DNA of 64,000 nucleotides from Candidatus Scalindua sp. (GTDB lineage Bacteria; Planctomycetota; Brocadiia; Brocadiales; Scalinduaceae): positions 62,001 through 126,000 of the forward strand of contig JAIQZU010000081.1 of NCBI GenBank assembly GCA_021776915.1. The letters are read 5' to 3'. A model generated the notes under the pieces. That model was given only the letters and a program-made list of their open reading frames with translations. It did not search any database and was not told where the DNA came from. Positions 53,926 through 63,131 of this stretch are shown one piece after another (position 1 is the first letter of the stretch; the number at the start of each line of letters is the position of its first letter). The translations under genes and the position numbers were made by a program.

Positions 53926-56328
53926 ATGAATTTTGTATCTAACTATTTTAATTGGCTGCAAAGGGACAATCCCAAAAACATTGTCGAGAGTTATCCCGAA
54001 ATAGACGAACAAAAAGAAACTTCTGTCCCGGGTGTCTATATTGTGGGTGATTTGACCGGTATTCCCTTACTTAAACTCGCAGCAGATGGCGGGGCTAAAA
54101 TAGTAAAACAACTTTTCTCTGACCAAAAAACTGCCTTGGGAAAAAAGAAGGATGCCGAAGTTTACGATTTAGTCATTGTCGGCGCCGGACCGGCAGGTAT
54201 TTCCACAGCAATAGAATGTAAAAAAAAAGGCATTAATTACCTCGTTTTAGAATCAAACCGCATCTTAAACACGATAGAAAATTTTCCGAAGGAAAAACCC
54301 ATTACCTTGAAGCCGGATGGAGTACAACTGGAATTACCATTGGAAATGAACGATGGATTCAAGGAGACTCTCCTTGATGAACTTAAGTCACAAATAGAAA
54401 GGCAAGGCCTGAATTTCGAAGTTGGGGCCTTTGTTCAAAAACTCAGCCGCAAAGATAACATAATCCATATTGAAACAAACAAAGATACTTATATGGCGGA
54501 AAAGGTTGTGTTGGCCATAGGAAAAGCCGGTAACAGCAGACAGCTCAAGGTGCCCGGTGAATTATTACCAAAAGTATTCAATAAATTGTACGATCCCGGA
54601 GAATTTGCAGATAAAAATATTCTGGTTGTTGGTGGTGGTGACAGCTCGTTGGAGTGTTCTATTGCACTTGCAAAATCAGGAAATAGAATAATCCACTCAT
54701 ATCGTAAGGAAGAGTTCTCGAGGCCAAAAGAAGAAAACATGAACAAATTTCATGATCTGGTGGAGCAGGGCAAGATTACACCAGTTTTTGAATCAACGGT
54801 TACAGAAATACGGGAAAAAGAGATTATCCTGAAAACAAAAGATGATGTTAAAACCATACCTAATGACGTTGTCTTTACCCTCATTGGGCGTGAACTGCCC
54901 ACACAATTCTTCAAGCGAAGCGGCATACGCATGGAGGGAGAGAAGGGATTATTATGGTGGTGGTTTATGGTAGCATCGATAAGTTTTTTTTCCATGCTCT
55001 ATTTTGGTAAGGTCGGGATCGCTTTTGATGTGTTTGCAGGGTCTGATACTATATCGGCAAAGATAATTGCGTATTTAAGCGCACCCTTTCAAGCTCCGCT
55101 TAATTGGAGCCTTTCGGGTTACAAATGGTATCCATCATTAAACTTCATCCTGGGGTGGACGGGTTCAATAATTTTCCTGATTTCCGGAATATGCTCACTG
55201 GGATTTTTAGCAAGATACGGTAACGTTTATTTTCGGACTCCATGGCGTGCGTTTAAGTATACATATTTCATGGGAGTATGCGCATTTTTTACGATATTGT
55301 ATTTTTCTAAATTGTTGCATAACACTGCCGGAACGGCAGAATGGATCGAATCACCCACATATTGGTATTCACTTTTCTATTGCGTAACAATGCTCATCTT
55401 TGGTTTGCGTCGTTCATATGTCAGAAAAACACGCTATGTCTATCTGCAGATGACAGCCCTTGTGTCGATTCAAATCTTTTTTCTTTTCCTGCTTCCATTT
55501 CACCTGTACGAGCCGTTTATTCTCGACAACCTTGGCGCACAGCACTGGATAGTATCAGAACTATTCCCGAGCGGCAAATGGAGTAGTTTTGCTTTCATCT
55601 TGTTCTGGCCGCTGAATATGTGGGAATTTGGAAGCAGCTCTTTCTGGACATGGTTTCCTTTTGTACAGACGGGTTTGATTCTATTCTTTTTAATCAGGCA
55701 TTACGGGAAAGGTGTATATTGTGGTTGGATTTGCAGTTGTGGAGGTATGGCAGAAACGCTGGGAGATGAATACAGGCGTAAGACGCCACATGGCCCAGGG
55801 GCAAAAAGGCTTGAAAACATTGGCCAGATCGTCCTTTTTGCTGCCATCATTTTTACCCTGATTATCTATTTGAATAAATCAGGTATGTGGCGTTCGTTTC
55901 CTCTTTTGAGTTATACGATGACAGGTATATACAAATTTTCAATAGATGTTGTTTTTGCAGGCATACTCGGTCTTGGCGTCTACTTTTTTCTTGGTGGGAG
56001 AATTTGGTGCAGATATGGATGCCCACTTGCCGCACTCATGAACATATACACAAGATTTTCCAGATACCGGATTTTATCAGAAAAAAAAGACTGCATCTCC
56101 TGTGAAATCTGTACAAGAGTATGTCATATGGGAATAGATGTTATGAATTTTGCAAACAAGGGTACCCCCATGAACGATGTACAGTGTGTACGATGTTCGG
56201 CCTGCGTAACAGAGTGTCCTATGGATGTCCTTTCCTTCGCAAAGTTAAAAAATGCAGACATTCACAACTTGAGCAGAGAACAAATTCCTTATTATGGAAA
56301 AGATAACTGGCGCGCCGGGATAAAGTAA
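53926..56328 (+). CDS. Membrane flavoprotein fused to NapH/polyferredoxin-like domain, permuted
   Basis: An 800-residue protein. Near the N-terminus is TSVPGVYIVGDLTGIPLLKL (from residue 32), the flavin-binding GD motif that in thioredoxin-reductase-like enzymes sits at the C-terminus. It is followed by an FAD Rossmann motif GAGPAG (residues 86-91), a second nucleotide motif GGGDSS (residues 236-241) and no CxxC disulfide site. From ~343 there are several hydrophobic segments, then iron-sulfur motifs: CGWICSCGGM, CRYGCP, CISCEICTRVC and CVRCSACVTECP, as in NapH/NosR. It likely carries electrons from NAD(P)H or ferredoxin through the membrane. Partner and direction unknown. Confidence 0.85.
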   Translation: MNFVSNYFNWLQRDNPKNIVESYPEIDEQKETSVPGVYIVGDLTGIPLLKLAADGGAKIVKQLFSDQKTALGKKKDAEVYDLVIVGAGPAGISTAIECKKKGINYLVLESNRILNTIENFPKEKPITLKPDGVQLELPLEMNDGFKETLLDELKSQIERQGLNFEVGAFVQKLSRKDNIIHIETNKDTYMAEKVVLAIGKAGNSRQLKVPGELLPKVFNKLYDPGEFADKNILVVGGGDSSLECSIALAKSGNRIIHSYRKEEFSRPKEENMNKFHDLVEQGKITPVFESTVTEIREKEIILKTKDDVKTIPNDVVFTLIGRELPTQFFKRSGIRMEGEKGLLWWWFMVASISFFSMLYFGKVGIAFDVFAGSDTISAKIIAYLSAPFQAPLNWSLSGYKWYPSLNFILGWTGSIIFLISGICSLGFLARYGNVYFRTPWRAFKYTYFMGVCAFFTILYFSKLLHNTAGTAEWIESPTYWYSLFYCVTMLIFGLRRSYVRKTRYVYLQMTALVSIQIFFLFLLPFHLYEPFILDNLGAQHWIVSELFPSGKWSSFAFILFWPLNMWEFGSSSFWTWFPFVQTGLILFFLIRHYGKGVYCGWICSCGGMAETLGDEYRRKTPHGPGAKRLENIGQIVLFAAIIFTLIIYLNKSGMWRSFPLLSYTMTGIYKFSIDVVFAGILGLGVYFFLGGRIWCRYGCPLAALMNIYTRFSRYRILSEKKDCISCEICTRVCHMGIDVMNFANKGTPMNDVQCVRCSACVTECPMDVLSFAKLKNADIHNLSREQIPYYGKDNWRAGIK

Positions 56329-56511
56329 TACTCTTTTTTGCCTCTGCATTCCTGGCGCTCCCGCCAACTAGTCAGTTCGGACAGGTCTGCGAGAAACAAA
56401 AGAACAACTCAAAAGTAAAGCGATATTTCATCTGAGAAAATCTCAAAAACTTCCTTAGAGGCTGAAGAAATATTTTAAACATCCGAAAATTGCGTATGCT
56501 GCATGATTACT

Positions 56512-57582
56512 CTATTTAATTGGCGGAATAATAATTGGTAACTGATGAACGGGTGGAGGGTTCCCTCCTCTCCCTGAGCGGACAAAGCGTCCCGGACGAC
56601 CTACCGTGGTTTCAGGGTCTGGATTGGAAACCCCATACCTTAAGGTCATGGGTATATAGTCTACATTAAACAGTGTCAAATCGTATTGTTCAAATCTCAT
56701 CCAGTGATCAAAATCGTGATTGGCTGGGGTGTCCGGTGGTATTAACTCTTCGGCTGTGACTCTCGGGAAGTGCACTTCGAAGCTGCCTAAACCATCAGTC
56801 CTGAATGGAGCTCGGATAGAGCTGTCCGGCAAGTGTGGAAGCCCATGAATCTGGTGTGGAAGTCCAAGAAAAGAACTGCCCGGGAAAGAGGAACCGGCAT
56901 CATAAAAACCTAAAGCAGATGAAGAAGGATTATAATAGTCTCTTGGTACACTTGATGTAACACTCCAGCTTATAACTTCATCCTCGCGCAAGTAGCCATC
57001 TTCCCAAGCATCGCCATTAACGGTTAGGGTTGCTTCTATGTTGTACTCATATGAGGGGTCATCATTCACCCACGTGTATGTCAGAATGCGTTGAAAATAA
57101 CCTGAACCTTGCCAAGAAGGTTGTGGCAATGGATTAGTTATTCCGTAAGTATAATCGAACCATAGTTGGTCTGTATCAAAATTATAACCTATTATTTTGT
57201 GATCCATCCGTATCCAATGCATGTAATTCATAGGCGGATCTGGTAATGGGAAGTGGACTTCGTATCCGCCCAGAAAATCAAAGTTGTTCTTGAAGAGGTC
57301 GAAGCAATGGAGGCCGCTGGACGAATTATGGGAGCCCGCATTATGAAATCCACTATCTTGACCTAGCGATGTTACCGCCTGGAGAGACCAGCGTTGGACT
57401 TCATTTTCTTTTACCCTTCCGTCATCCCAAGCGTCCTTCTTGAGCGACAACCTGCCTTCCATCGCACTATACGGACTTCCATCTTCGTGGATCCATATGT
57501 ATTTCAGACTCTTATCTGCGCATGAACTAAACAAAGCCATGACGGATACCATGCTAATAATGTAAAAAAGGTTCCTTATCAT
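56512..57582 (-). CDS. Lipoprotein with a duplicated domain, unknown function
   Basis: A 356-residue secreted lipoprotein with a signal peptide and lipobox LFSSC (Cys21). Two copies of one domain follow: KDAWDDGRVKENEVQRWSLQ with FHNAGSHNSSSGL, and GDAWEDGYLREDEVISWSVT with FYDAGSSFPGSSF, each followed by FEVHFP-like and HWMR-like stretches. The C-terminal tail is Pro-rich. I do not recognise the family. A surface-exposed structural or binding role is possible. Confidence 0.75.
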   Translation of the reverse strand: MIRNLFYIISMVSVMALFSSCADKSLKYIWIHEDGSPYSAMEGRLSLKKDAWDDGRVKENEVQRWSLQAVTSLGQDSGFHNAGSHNSSSGLHCFDLFKNNFDFLGGYEVHFPLPDPPMNYMHWIRMDHKIIGYNFDTDQLWFDYTYGITNPLPQPSWQGSGYFQRILTYTWVNDDPSYEYNIEATLTVNGDAWEDGYLREDEVISWSVTSSVPRDYYNPSSSALGFYDAGSSFPGSSFLGLPHQIHGLPHLPDSSIRAPFRTDGLGSFEVHFPRVTAEELIPPDTPANHDFDHWMRFEQYDLTLFNVDYIPMTLRYGVSNPDPETTVGRPGRFVRSGRGGNPPPVHQLPIIIPPIK

Positions 57583-57899
57583 AATTTTGACCTCCCTCCA
57601 AAGTATGATTGTATGGAAAATGTTTCGCGAATACAGAAACGTGATGTAAGTGATTGAATTGATGATTTAGCTTCTAAGTTGAAAGCTGATATATGGGAGA
57701 AGAAATGTGAAACAGTAATGGCAAAAGCGGTTTTTTACATTATCACTCCTCCTGAAGTATGAAATGCATGTAACTGCTAATATTTACCGAGAGCAAGTAC
57801 ATGCCAGATGAGACGATAGGAAATTGCTTTCTAAAGGTTTAGTAAGAGTAGTAAAATAATTAATAAAATTCAAGTGTTTTTTGAAGATTATGTCCTGAA
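57583..57899. other. Spacer between lipoprotein and IS630 element
   Basis: A 317-bp AT-rich spacer with no recognisable gene or repeat. A 61-codon frame at 57900-58085 with a TTG start overlaps the transposase 3' end on the other strand and is not supported as a gene. Confidence 0.3.
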
Positions 57900-58050
57900 T
57901 TGATTGATTTTAGTAATAAAGTGGAAGGGATTGATACAGACGAGATGGATTATGATACTTGCCTTATAATACAGGAAATATTAAGTGATGAAATTGACGA
58001 TCCAGAGTTTCTTGAATTTGCTTTAAATGAGTTATCTTCATATATACTAC

Positions 58051-59083
58051 CTAAGCCACAGCATAGGATACTTTATCGTTTTTGAAAAACGACAGGATAA
58101 GTTTCTTTTCTCTTTTAATAGATTCAAGATCAAGTATAGCCCTCTTTTTTAATGATTCTCCCTTTTTAAGCGGCTTTTTAGAAGTGCCTATGTTTCGCAT
58201 TTGATTCCAAACAAGTTCGTCAGGATTAAGATCTGGTGCATAAGGTGAGCAAATACATTTCCAATTTCCCGTTGAGACCCTTTATATATTCTTTAATAAC
58301 TTTGGCTTTATGCACCGGATGGCCATCCATGATTATAAAAATACGCTTACGTCTATAACGCATGAAGTTTTTAAGGCATTCAATAAATTTGGTTGCATTA
58401 AAACGACCATTATAAACCATATACCAGAAGCCTCCTTTATTGGATAATGCCGATATCGCATTAATTGATTGCCTTTGTCCACTTGTTTGAACAATTGGTG
58501 TTTTCCCTTTTAATCCCCATGTTCGTTGCAGTGGATCATCTGACCGTATCGATGCTTCATCCAACCAGAATATTTCAGCTTTCCTTTGCTTTGCACGCTT
58601 TCTAATACAAATATAATCTCTTTTAAGCCATTTATTAATTGCTTTAGGATCACGTTCGTATGCCCGGCGTAAAGGCTTTTGAGGTGTTAACCCCTGACGA
58701 CGTAAAAGCCTTCCTACTGAGTTGGCACTCAATTTAATACCAATGCGATCCCAAATCAAATCAGAAATTATTTCTCGTGTCCAAAGTCCAAAGTCAAAAT
58801 TGTATTGGCGAGGATCCTTATCAACTATCCAACGTTTGACTTCTTGTTCTTCTTGTATCGTTAATTTACGTCTTCGACCAGGTTTCGGTTTAGGTGCAAG
58901 GCTGTCAATGCCTTCTTCCCTTGCTTTCTTGAGCCAACGAAATATACTCTTTGGGCTTAGACCATAACTTGCTGTAACATTGCAAGGTTTCTCACCATCC
59001 AACACTCGCTTTACTGATGTGCGTCTAATAAAAGCTTTTTCTTGTATCGATAACTTACGGCCATCTGTTTTCATTTGCGCCAT
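58051..59083 (-). pseudogene. IS630-family transposase, frameshifted before the last catalytic residue
   Basis: The 285-codon frame 58226-59083 encodes the N-terminal HTH (SIQEKAFIRRTSVKRVL, GLSPKSIFRWLKKA) and DDE region (FWLDEASIRSDDPL, FIIMDGHPVHKAK) but ends with YLLTLCTRS. In the +1 frame the DNA continues SPYAPDLNPDELVWNQMRN, the IS630 'SP..PDLNP(D/I)E' with the last catalytic Glu, through SFFKNDKVSYAVA to a TAG at 58051-58053. A +1 frameshift near 58245-58255 is needed. It could be programmed, but the locus looks inactive. Terminal repeats were not identified with certainty. Confidence 0.8.
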
Positions 59084-59285
59084 TATATCATAATTAAAAT
59101 ATAATGGTAGTCTTATTTATGGCCTCGGTAATATCTTAAAAAATAATATTGAATAAAACTTGAATAATTATTGATTTTTCACAGGTCTTTGTTTTAATAA
59201 CCACACTGGACACTCTAACAAAAACTAATTTTTTCAACATCTGCTACGAATAATCTACTTCAGCTAAAATAGTTGGCACAAGAGG

Positions 59286-59369
59286 ATGGAACAAACTGCC
59301 AAAACTGCTGACCAGGCGAAAAATATCTTTCTTGCCAATGTGAGTTACAAAATTTCTAACAATGATTAA
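59286..59369 (+). pseudogene. Histidine kinase H-box-like fragment
   Basis: A 27-codon frame, ATG at 59286, reads AKTADQAKNIFLANVSYK and stops 6 bp into the next kinase gene. It resembles the pre-H-box AxAAxxAKxxFLANMSHE segment of histidine kinases (the downstream kinase has AANKAKSTFLANMGHE), with the His-Glu replaced. It appears to be a small remnant of another kinase, or a chance resemblance. Confidence 0.45.
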
Positions 59370-61257
59370 AAATAAAGACAACATTACCAGTAAACGTGTA
59401 AAAATGATCAAACGCTTTTCAGTTATTTTTTTTCTTTTATCGGTGCTAACGGGCTCTCTCCTGATACTATTCTACTATAACGAATTCAGGACGGATAGGG
59501 GTGCCATAGAAAAGATTGAGCTTCACGGTGTTGAGCTACAGGAGAGAATGATCATGGCCGATTTCAGATCAATTGTATCTGATTTAAATTTTCTTGCCGG
59601 GCAAAACGATTTGCAAAGAATGCTTATAAACAAGAAGCCTGGGCATCGGCAAGCGTTAGCCAGAGAATATCTCAGGTTCTGTGAAAAGAAAGGCCTCTAT
59701 GACCAGATACGTTTCCTCGATGAAACAGGCGTGGAAATTGTGAGGGTAAATTTCAACAGTGGTCATCCCTTTGACGTGTCGGAAGAAGAACTTCAATCCA
59801 AGGCAAAGCGGTATTATTTTAAAGATACTCTGGCCCTTGACCGAGGAGAGGTGTTTGTTTCTCCGTTCGATCTTAATATTGAACAAGGAATAATCGAGCA
59901 ACCCTTTAAACCGATGATTCGTTTTGGCACTCCGGTTTTTGACGGTAACGGGCAGAAAAGGGGGATTGTGGTTCTAAATTACCTAGGAGAACAATTGATC
60001 CAGAATTTCAAAGGGACATCCGTTTACAGCGAAGGGTTTTGGCTCATAGGGAATAAGCCGGGAGACGAATGGAGAATTATGTATGAAGATAGCGAGGATC
60101 TGAGTGTAAGCCCTGGGGCATTTGGAATTGCCTTCCCAAACGCGTGGCCGCGTATATCCGGCGCAGAATCTGGACAACTTCATGATGTAAACGGTTTATT
60201 CACATTTGTCACGGTGTATCCTCTTGAAACAAGTGAATATTATTGGAAAATTGTCTCTTACGTCTCACCGGAGATTCTAAATGCTCAAACCCATAAATTA
60301 CGAAACAAACTTCTCCTGTTATATGCAGTTCTCCTTGTCCTCACGTGTGCCGGTGCATGGTTTCTCGCCAACGCACAGATAAACCGCAAACAGGCGGAAC
60401 AAGATCTGAGAAAACATCGGGACAACCTTGAGGAACTTGTGAAGGATCGCACCTCTGAACTCACCGTTGCCTATGAGCGGTTGCAGAAGGAGATGAGCGA
60501 ACGCAAGCAGACGGAAGCAAGACTACAGTTGGCCAAGGACTCCGCTGAAGCCGCTAACAAGGCAAAGAGCACCTTTCTGGCAAATATGGGCCACGAGTTG
60601 CGCACCCCGCTGAATGCCATTATCGGTTACAGCGAGATTTTGATAGAGGATGCCGATGATCTGAAACTAAAGAATTTTGCCTCCGATCTACAAAAGATTG
60701 AGACATCTGGCAAACACCTGCTTTCACTCATCAACGATATCCTTGATATCTCCAAGATCGAAGTCGGCAGGATAAAACTCCATCTTGAAACCTTTGATGT
60801 CAGGCCTCTCATCGATGAGGTGGTAGGTACCATACGGCCGCTGGCAGAGAAGAATACTAATACCCTGGAGGTCCATTACGCCTCCAACCTTGACACCATG
60901 CGCGCCGATCCGGACAAGGCACGACTGGCCATCTCCAATCTTCTCAATAACGCCTGCAAGTTCACCGAGCAAGGCACCATCACATTGAATGTTACTCGTG
61001 AGGCAGTAAATGGTGATAACTGGCTTATTTTCAGTGTGAGTGACACCGGCATCGGCATAGGACCTGAAGAAAAGGAAGAACTATTCCAGCCGTTCACACA
61101 GGCAGATTCTTCATCTACACGTAAATTAGAAGGTGCCGGTCTGGGGCTGGCAATCAGTAAGCGTTTCTGCCAGATGATGGGGGGAGATATCACTGTCAAG
61201 AGCGAGTTAGGGAAGGGATCTACGTTCACCATGCGGTTGCCCGTCAATGGTGGCTGA
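59362..61257 (+). CDS. Cache-type membrane sensor histidine kinase
   Basis: A 631-residue kinase. A membrane segment near residues 16-37 is followed by an extracytoplasmic region of Cache/PDC type (FRSIVSDLNFLAGQNDLQRM, YYFKDTLALDRGEVFVSPFD), a second membrane segment (~317-337), a coiled-coil linker and the kinase core: H-box MGHELRTPLNAI (His411), N-box ISNLLNNACKF, and G-boxes DTGIGIGPEE and GAGLGLAISK. No receiver domain is attached. The cognate regulator is not in this window. The first ATG at 59362 overlaps the upstream fragment. Confidence 0.9.
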   Translation: MIKNKDNITSKRVKMIKRFSVIFFLLSVLTGSLLILFYYNEFRTDRGAIEKIELHGVELQERMIMADFRSIVSDLNFLAGQNDLQRMLINKKPGHRQALAREYLRFCEKKGLYDQIRFLDETGVEIVRVNFNSGHPFDVSEEELQSKAKRYYFKDTLALDRGEVFVSPFDLNIEQGIIEQPFKPMIRFGTPVFDGNGQKRGIVVLNYLGEQLIQNFKGTSVYSEGFWLIGNKPGDEWRIMYEDSEDLSVSPGAFGIAFPNAWPRISGAESGQLHDVNGLFTFVTVYPLETSEYYWKIVSYVSPEILNAQTHKLRNKLLLLYAVLLVLTCAGAWFLANAQINRKQAEQDLRKHRDNLEELVKDRTSELTVAYERLQKEMSERKQTEARLQLAKDSAEAANKAKSTFLANMGHELRTPLNAIIGYSEILIEDADDLKLKNFASDLQKIETSGKHLLSLINDILDISKIEVGRIKLHLETFDVRPLIDEVVGTIRPLAEKNTNTLEVHYASNLDTMRADPDKARLAISNLLNNACKFTEQGTITLNVTREAVNGDNWLIFSVSDTGIGIGPEEKEELFQPFTQADSSSTRKLEGAGLGLAISKRFCQMMGGDITVKSELGKGSTFTMRLPVNGG

Positions 61258-61379
61258 TTCAGGGGCATTCTGTGCCTGTCATTATGAATAAAAAAGTGTT
61301 TATAAAAAATCTCAACAGTGTTTTAATAACAACAAATCACACACAATAAAATCAGTAACCCGTAGAAAAGGAATGGAAC

Positions 61380-61787
61380 ATGGAAAATGTAGTATGGGAT
61401 GAAAGATACAGTGTTCATGTCAGGGCACTCGATGAACAACATCAAAAGCTTATCAAGATGATAAATGCGTTAATCGGGCTTTCTGAAGTTTCCGTCGGTT
61501 CAGAAGCAATATCAGATGCCTTGACCGAAATGACCAATTACGCCCAGTATCATTTTAGTAAGGAGGAGCAGTATATGCTTGAATATGATTTTCCAGGATA
61601 TCAGTCGCACAAAAGAGAACACAGGGAATTTAAACGAAAAGCAGCAGACCTTTGTCTGAATGCCATGCAGAACAAGACGACCGTACCAATGGAAATCCGT
61701 AAATATTTAAAGCATTGGTGTGTAAACCATATTTTTAAATCTGACCTGAAATACGGAGCATTTTTTAAGAAAAAAGATATCAAATAG
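61380..61787 (+). CDS. Bacteriohemerythrin
   Basis: A 135-residue hemerythrin-domain protein with all di-iron ligand positions: His21 (DEQHQK), His58 and Glu62 (YHFSKEE), His77 and His81 (HKREH), His117 and Asp122 (NHIFKSD). It reversibly binds oxygen at a non-heme diiron site, as an O2 carrier, scavenger or sensor. It follows the histidine kinase by 122 bp, suggesting oxygen-linked signalling or protection. Fits a microaerophilic/anaerobic lifestyle. Confidence 0.95.
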   Translation: MENVVWDERYSVHVRALDEQHQKLIKMINALIGLSEVSVGSEAISDALTEMTNYAQYHFSKEEQYMLEYDFPGYQSHKREHREFKRKAADLCLNAMQNKTTVPMEIRKYLKHWCVNHIFKSDLKYGAFFKKKDIK

Positions 61788-61842
61788 AAATCTGAAGATT
61801 TAGGACTCTTTTTTTAAATATTTTCTTAGAGAGGGTTTATTA

Positions 61843-62943
61843 ATGGTAAAGAGGTTATTATTGTCACTGGTCATATTGCTGTGCCTTGCCGGCCAATCAT
61901 TTACGGCAAGTTCTAACGATGGTATTATAAGCCCCAGTAACAATTCAACATTAGGAAATGCATGGACCTATTTCAAGATTTATCCAACAGATGACACCTA
62001 TGTAAATTGTTATGTTTTGGATATTGGAACAGAAAGAGGTAGTTGGGATATTGCGCATGTTGGTGTTCCGCGAGAAACCGAAGACAAGTTGTCTGATGGT
62101 TCAGTCTACACCCTGGTTACTGGCATCCCCCTTACGGGTCAACCAATCTATGTTAAATTTTCTTATTACGGCATACACCCAGCTGATCCATACCGAGAGA
62201 ATCCAAATAGGCCATATCCACAATTAGATTCATGGAATGAAAAGTATTATACCTATAACACTATACAAACTCCACAGATCATTTTACCAGGCTCGGAAGA
62301 TGTTGGTTCTACCGAACTGGGATCTAAGGTACAATTCTGCTGGAAACCTAACGGAGTACAAGTTGATAGATGGGCGCTTACAGTAGATCGCTACCAGTTG
62401 GACCCTCTATCTGGTTCTAAAACCTTTGGGTCTCGTTATTATCATAGCGGTGCAAAATACGGGTCCTCGGCGACCAATTCACTTATAGCAGATGGCCTGC
62501 CGACACATGGTTTTAGTGCAAACCAATACCTTGTTGCAACCATTTCTTACGCTAGACGTAATGTTTCATACCTTTACAAACCCGGACGGCGCCGTTATAT
62601 GGTAAGTCCCACCCCAGGCTCCACACTGTACAACTTCTCAAATTATACTTTGAGCTGGAATGATGATGGACAACCATTGGGTTATACTTACGTATCTATT
62701 GGATATTCTCCCGGAGGCACGGAGATCCAACCGGAAACATCTGCTGGTTACTTTGGTTACTCAACATCAATGAGTTTTCGTCTGCCTAATACAGCAAACA
62801 GGGATATCTATGTTCGAACAAAAACAAGAACTTGGGATTATCTTAGAATGAAATTTAAATGGGAGTATACGGACACCCTGTATAAGACCTTTAACAAATT
62901 CACAATGTATCCATATCCTTATAGTAACCATCTGCCCAGATAA
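61843..62943 (+). CDS. Secreted protein of unknown function with beta-rich repeats
   Basis: A 366-residue protein with a signal peptide (VKRLLLSLVILLCLAGQSFTA). The mature part starts ISPSNNSTLGNAWTYFKIYP and has at least three beta-sandwich-like segments with similar starts (SPSNNSTL; LPGSEDVGS; SPTPGSTLYNFSNYTLSW). These resemble Ig/fibronectin-like modules, but the exact family is not recognised. An AGAGAGGG-type RBS precedes the ATG. Placed 55 bp after the bacteriohemerythrin gene. Confidence 0.75.
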   Translation: MVKRLLLSLVILLCLAGQSFTASSNDGIISPSNNSTLGNAWTYFKIYPTDDTYVNCYVLDIGTERGSWDIAHVGVPRETEDKLSDGSVYTLVTGIPLTGQPIYVKFSYYGIHPADPYRENPNRPYPQLDSWNEKYYTYNTIQTPQIILPGSEDVGSTELGSKVQFCWKPNGVQVDRWALTVDRYQLDPLSGSKTFGSRYYHSGAKYGSSATNSLIADGLPTHGFSANQYLVATISYARRNVSYLYKPGRRRYMVSPTPGSTLYNFSNYTLSWNDDGQPLGYTYVSIGYSPGGTEIQPETSAGYFGYSTSMSFRLPNTANRDIYVRTKTRTWDYLRMKFKWEYTDTLYKTFNKFTMYPYPYSNHLPR

Positions 62944-63131
62944 TTCGTTTGATATGATATTTAGGTGAATTTTTTTAAAAAAAGATTTCCGCAAAAAGAT
63001 TGATTTCATCTATCAGGTAAATCCCTTAATTTAGGCAACATTACAACCTATTTTTCTGTTGACATGATTAATATAAAAAATTATCCTTCTTTCTCAGTTT
63101 GGAAATCCACTATATATAAACATTGCTAAAG

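Noticed and set aside
57900-58085. 61-codon frame with TTG start
   Set aside because: It overlaps the transposase 3' end on the other strand, has no RBS and no family resemblance.
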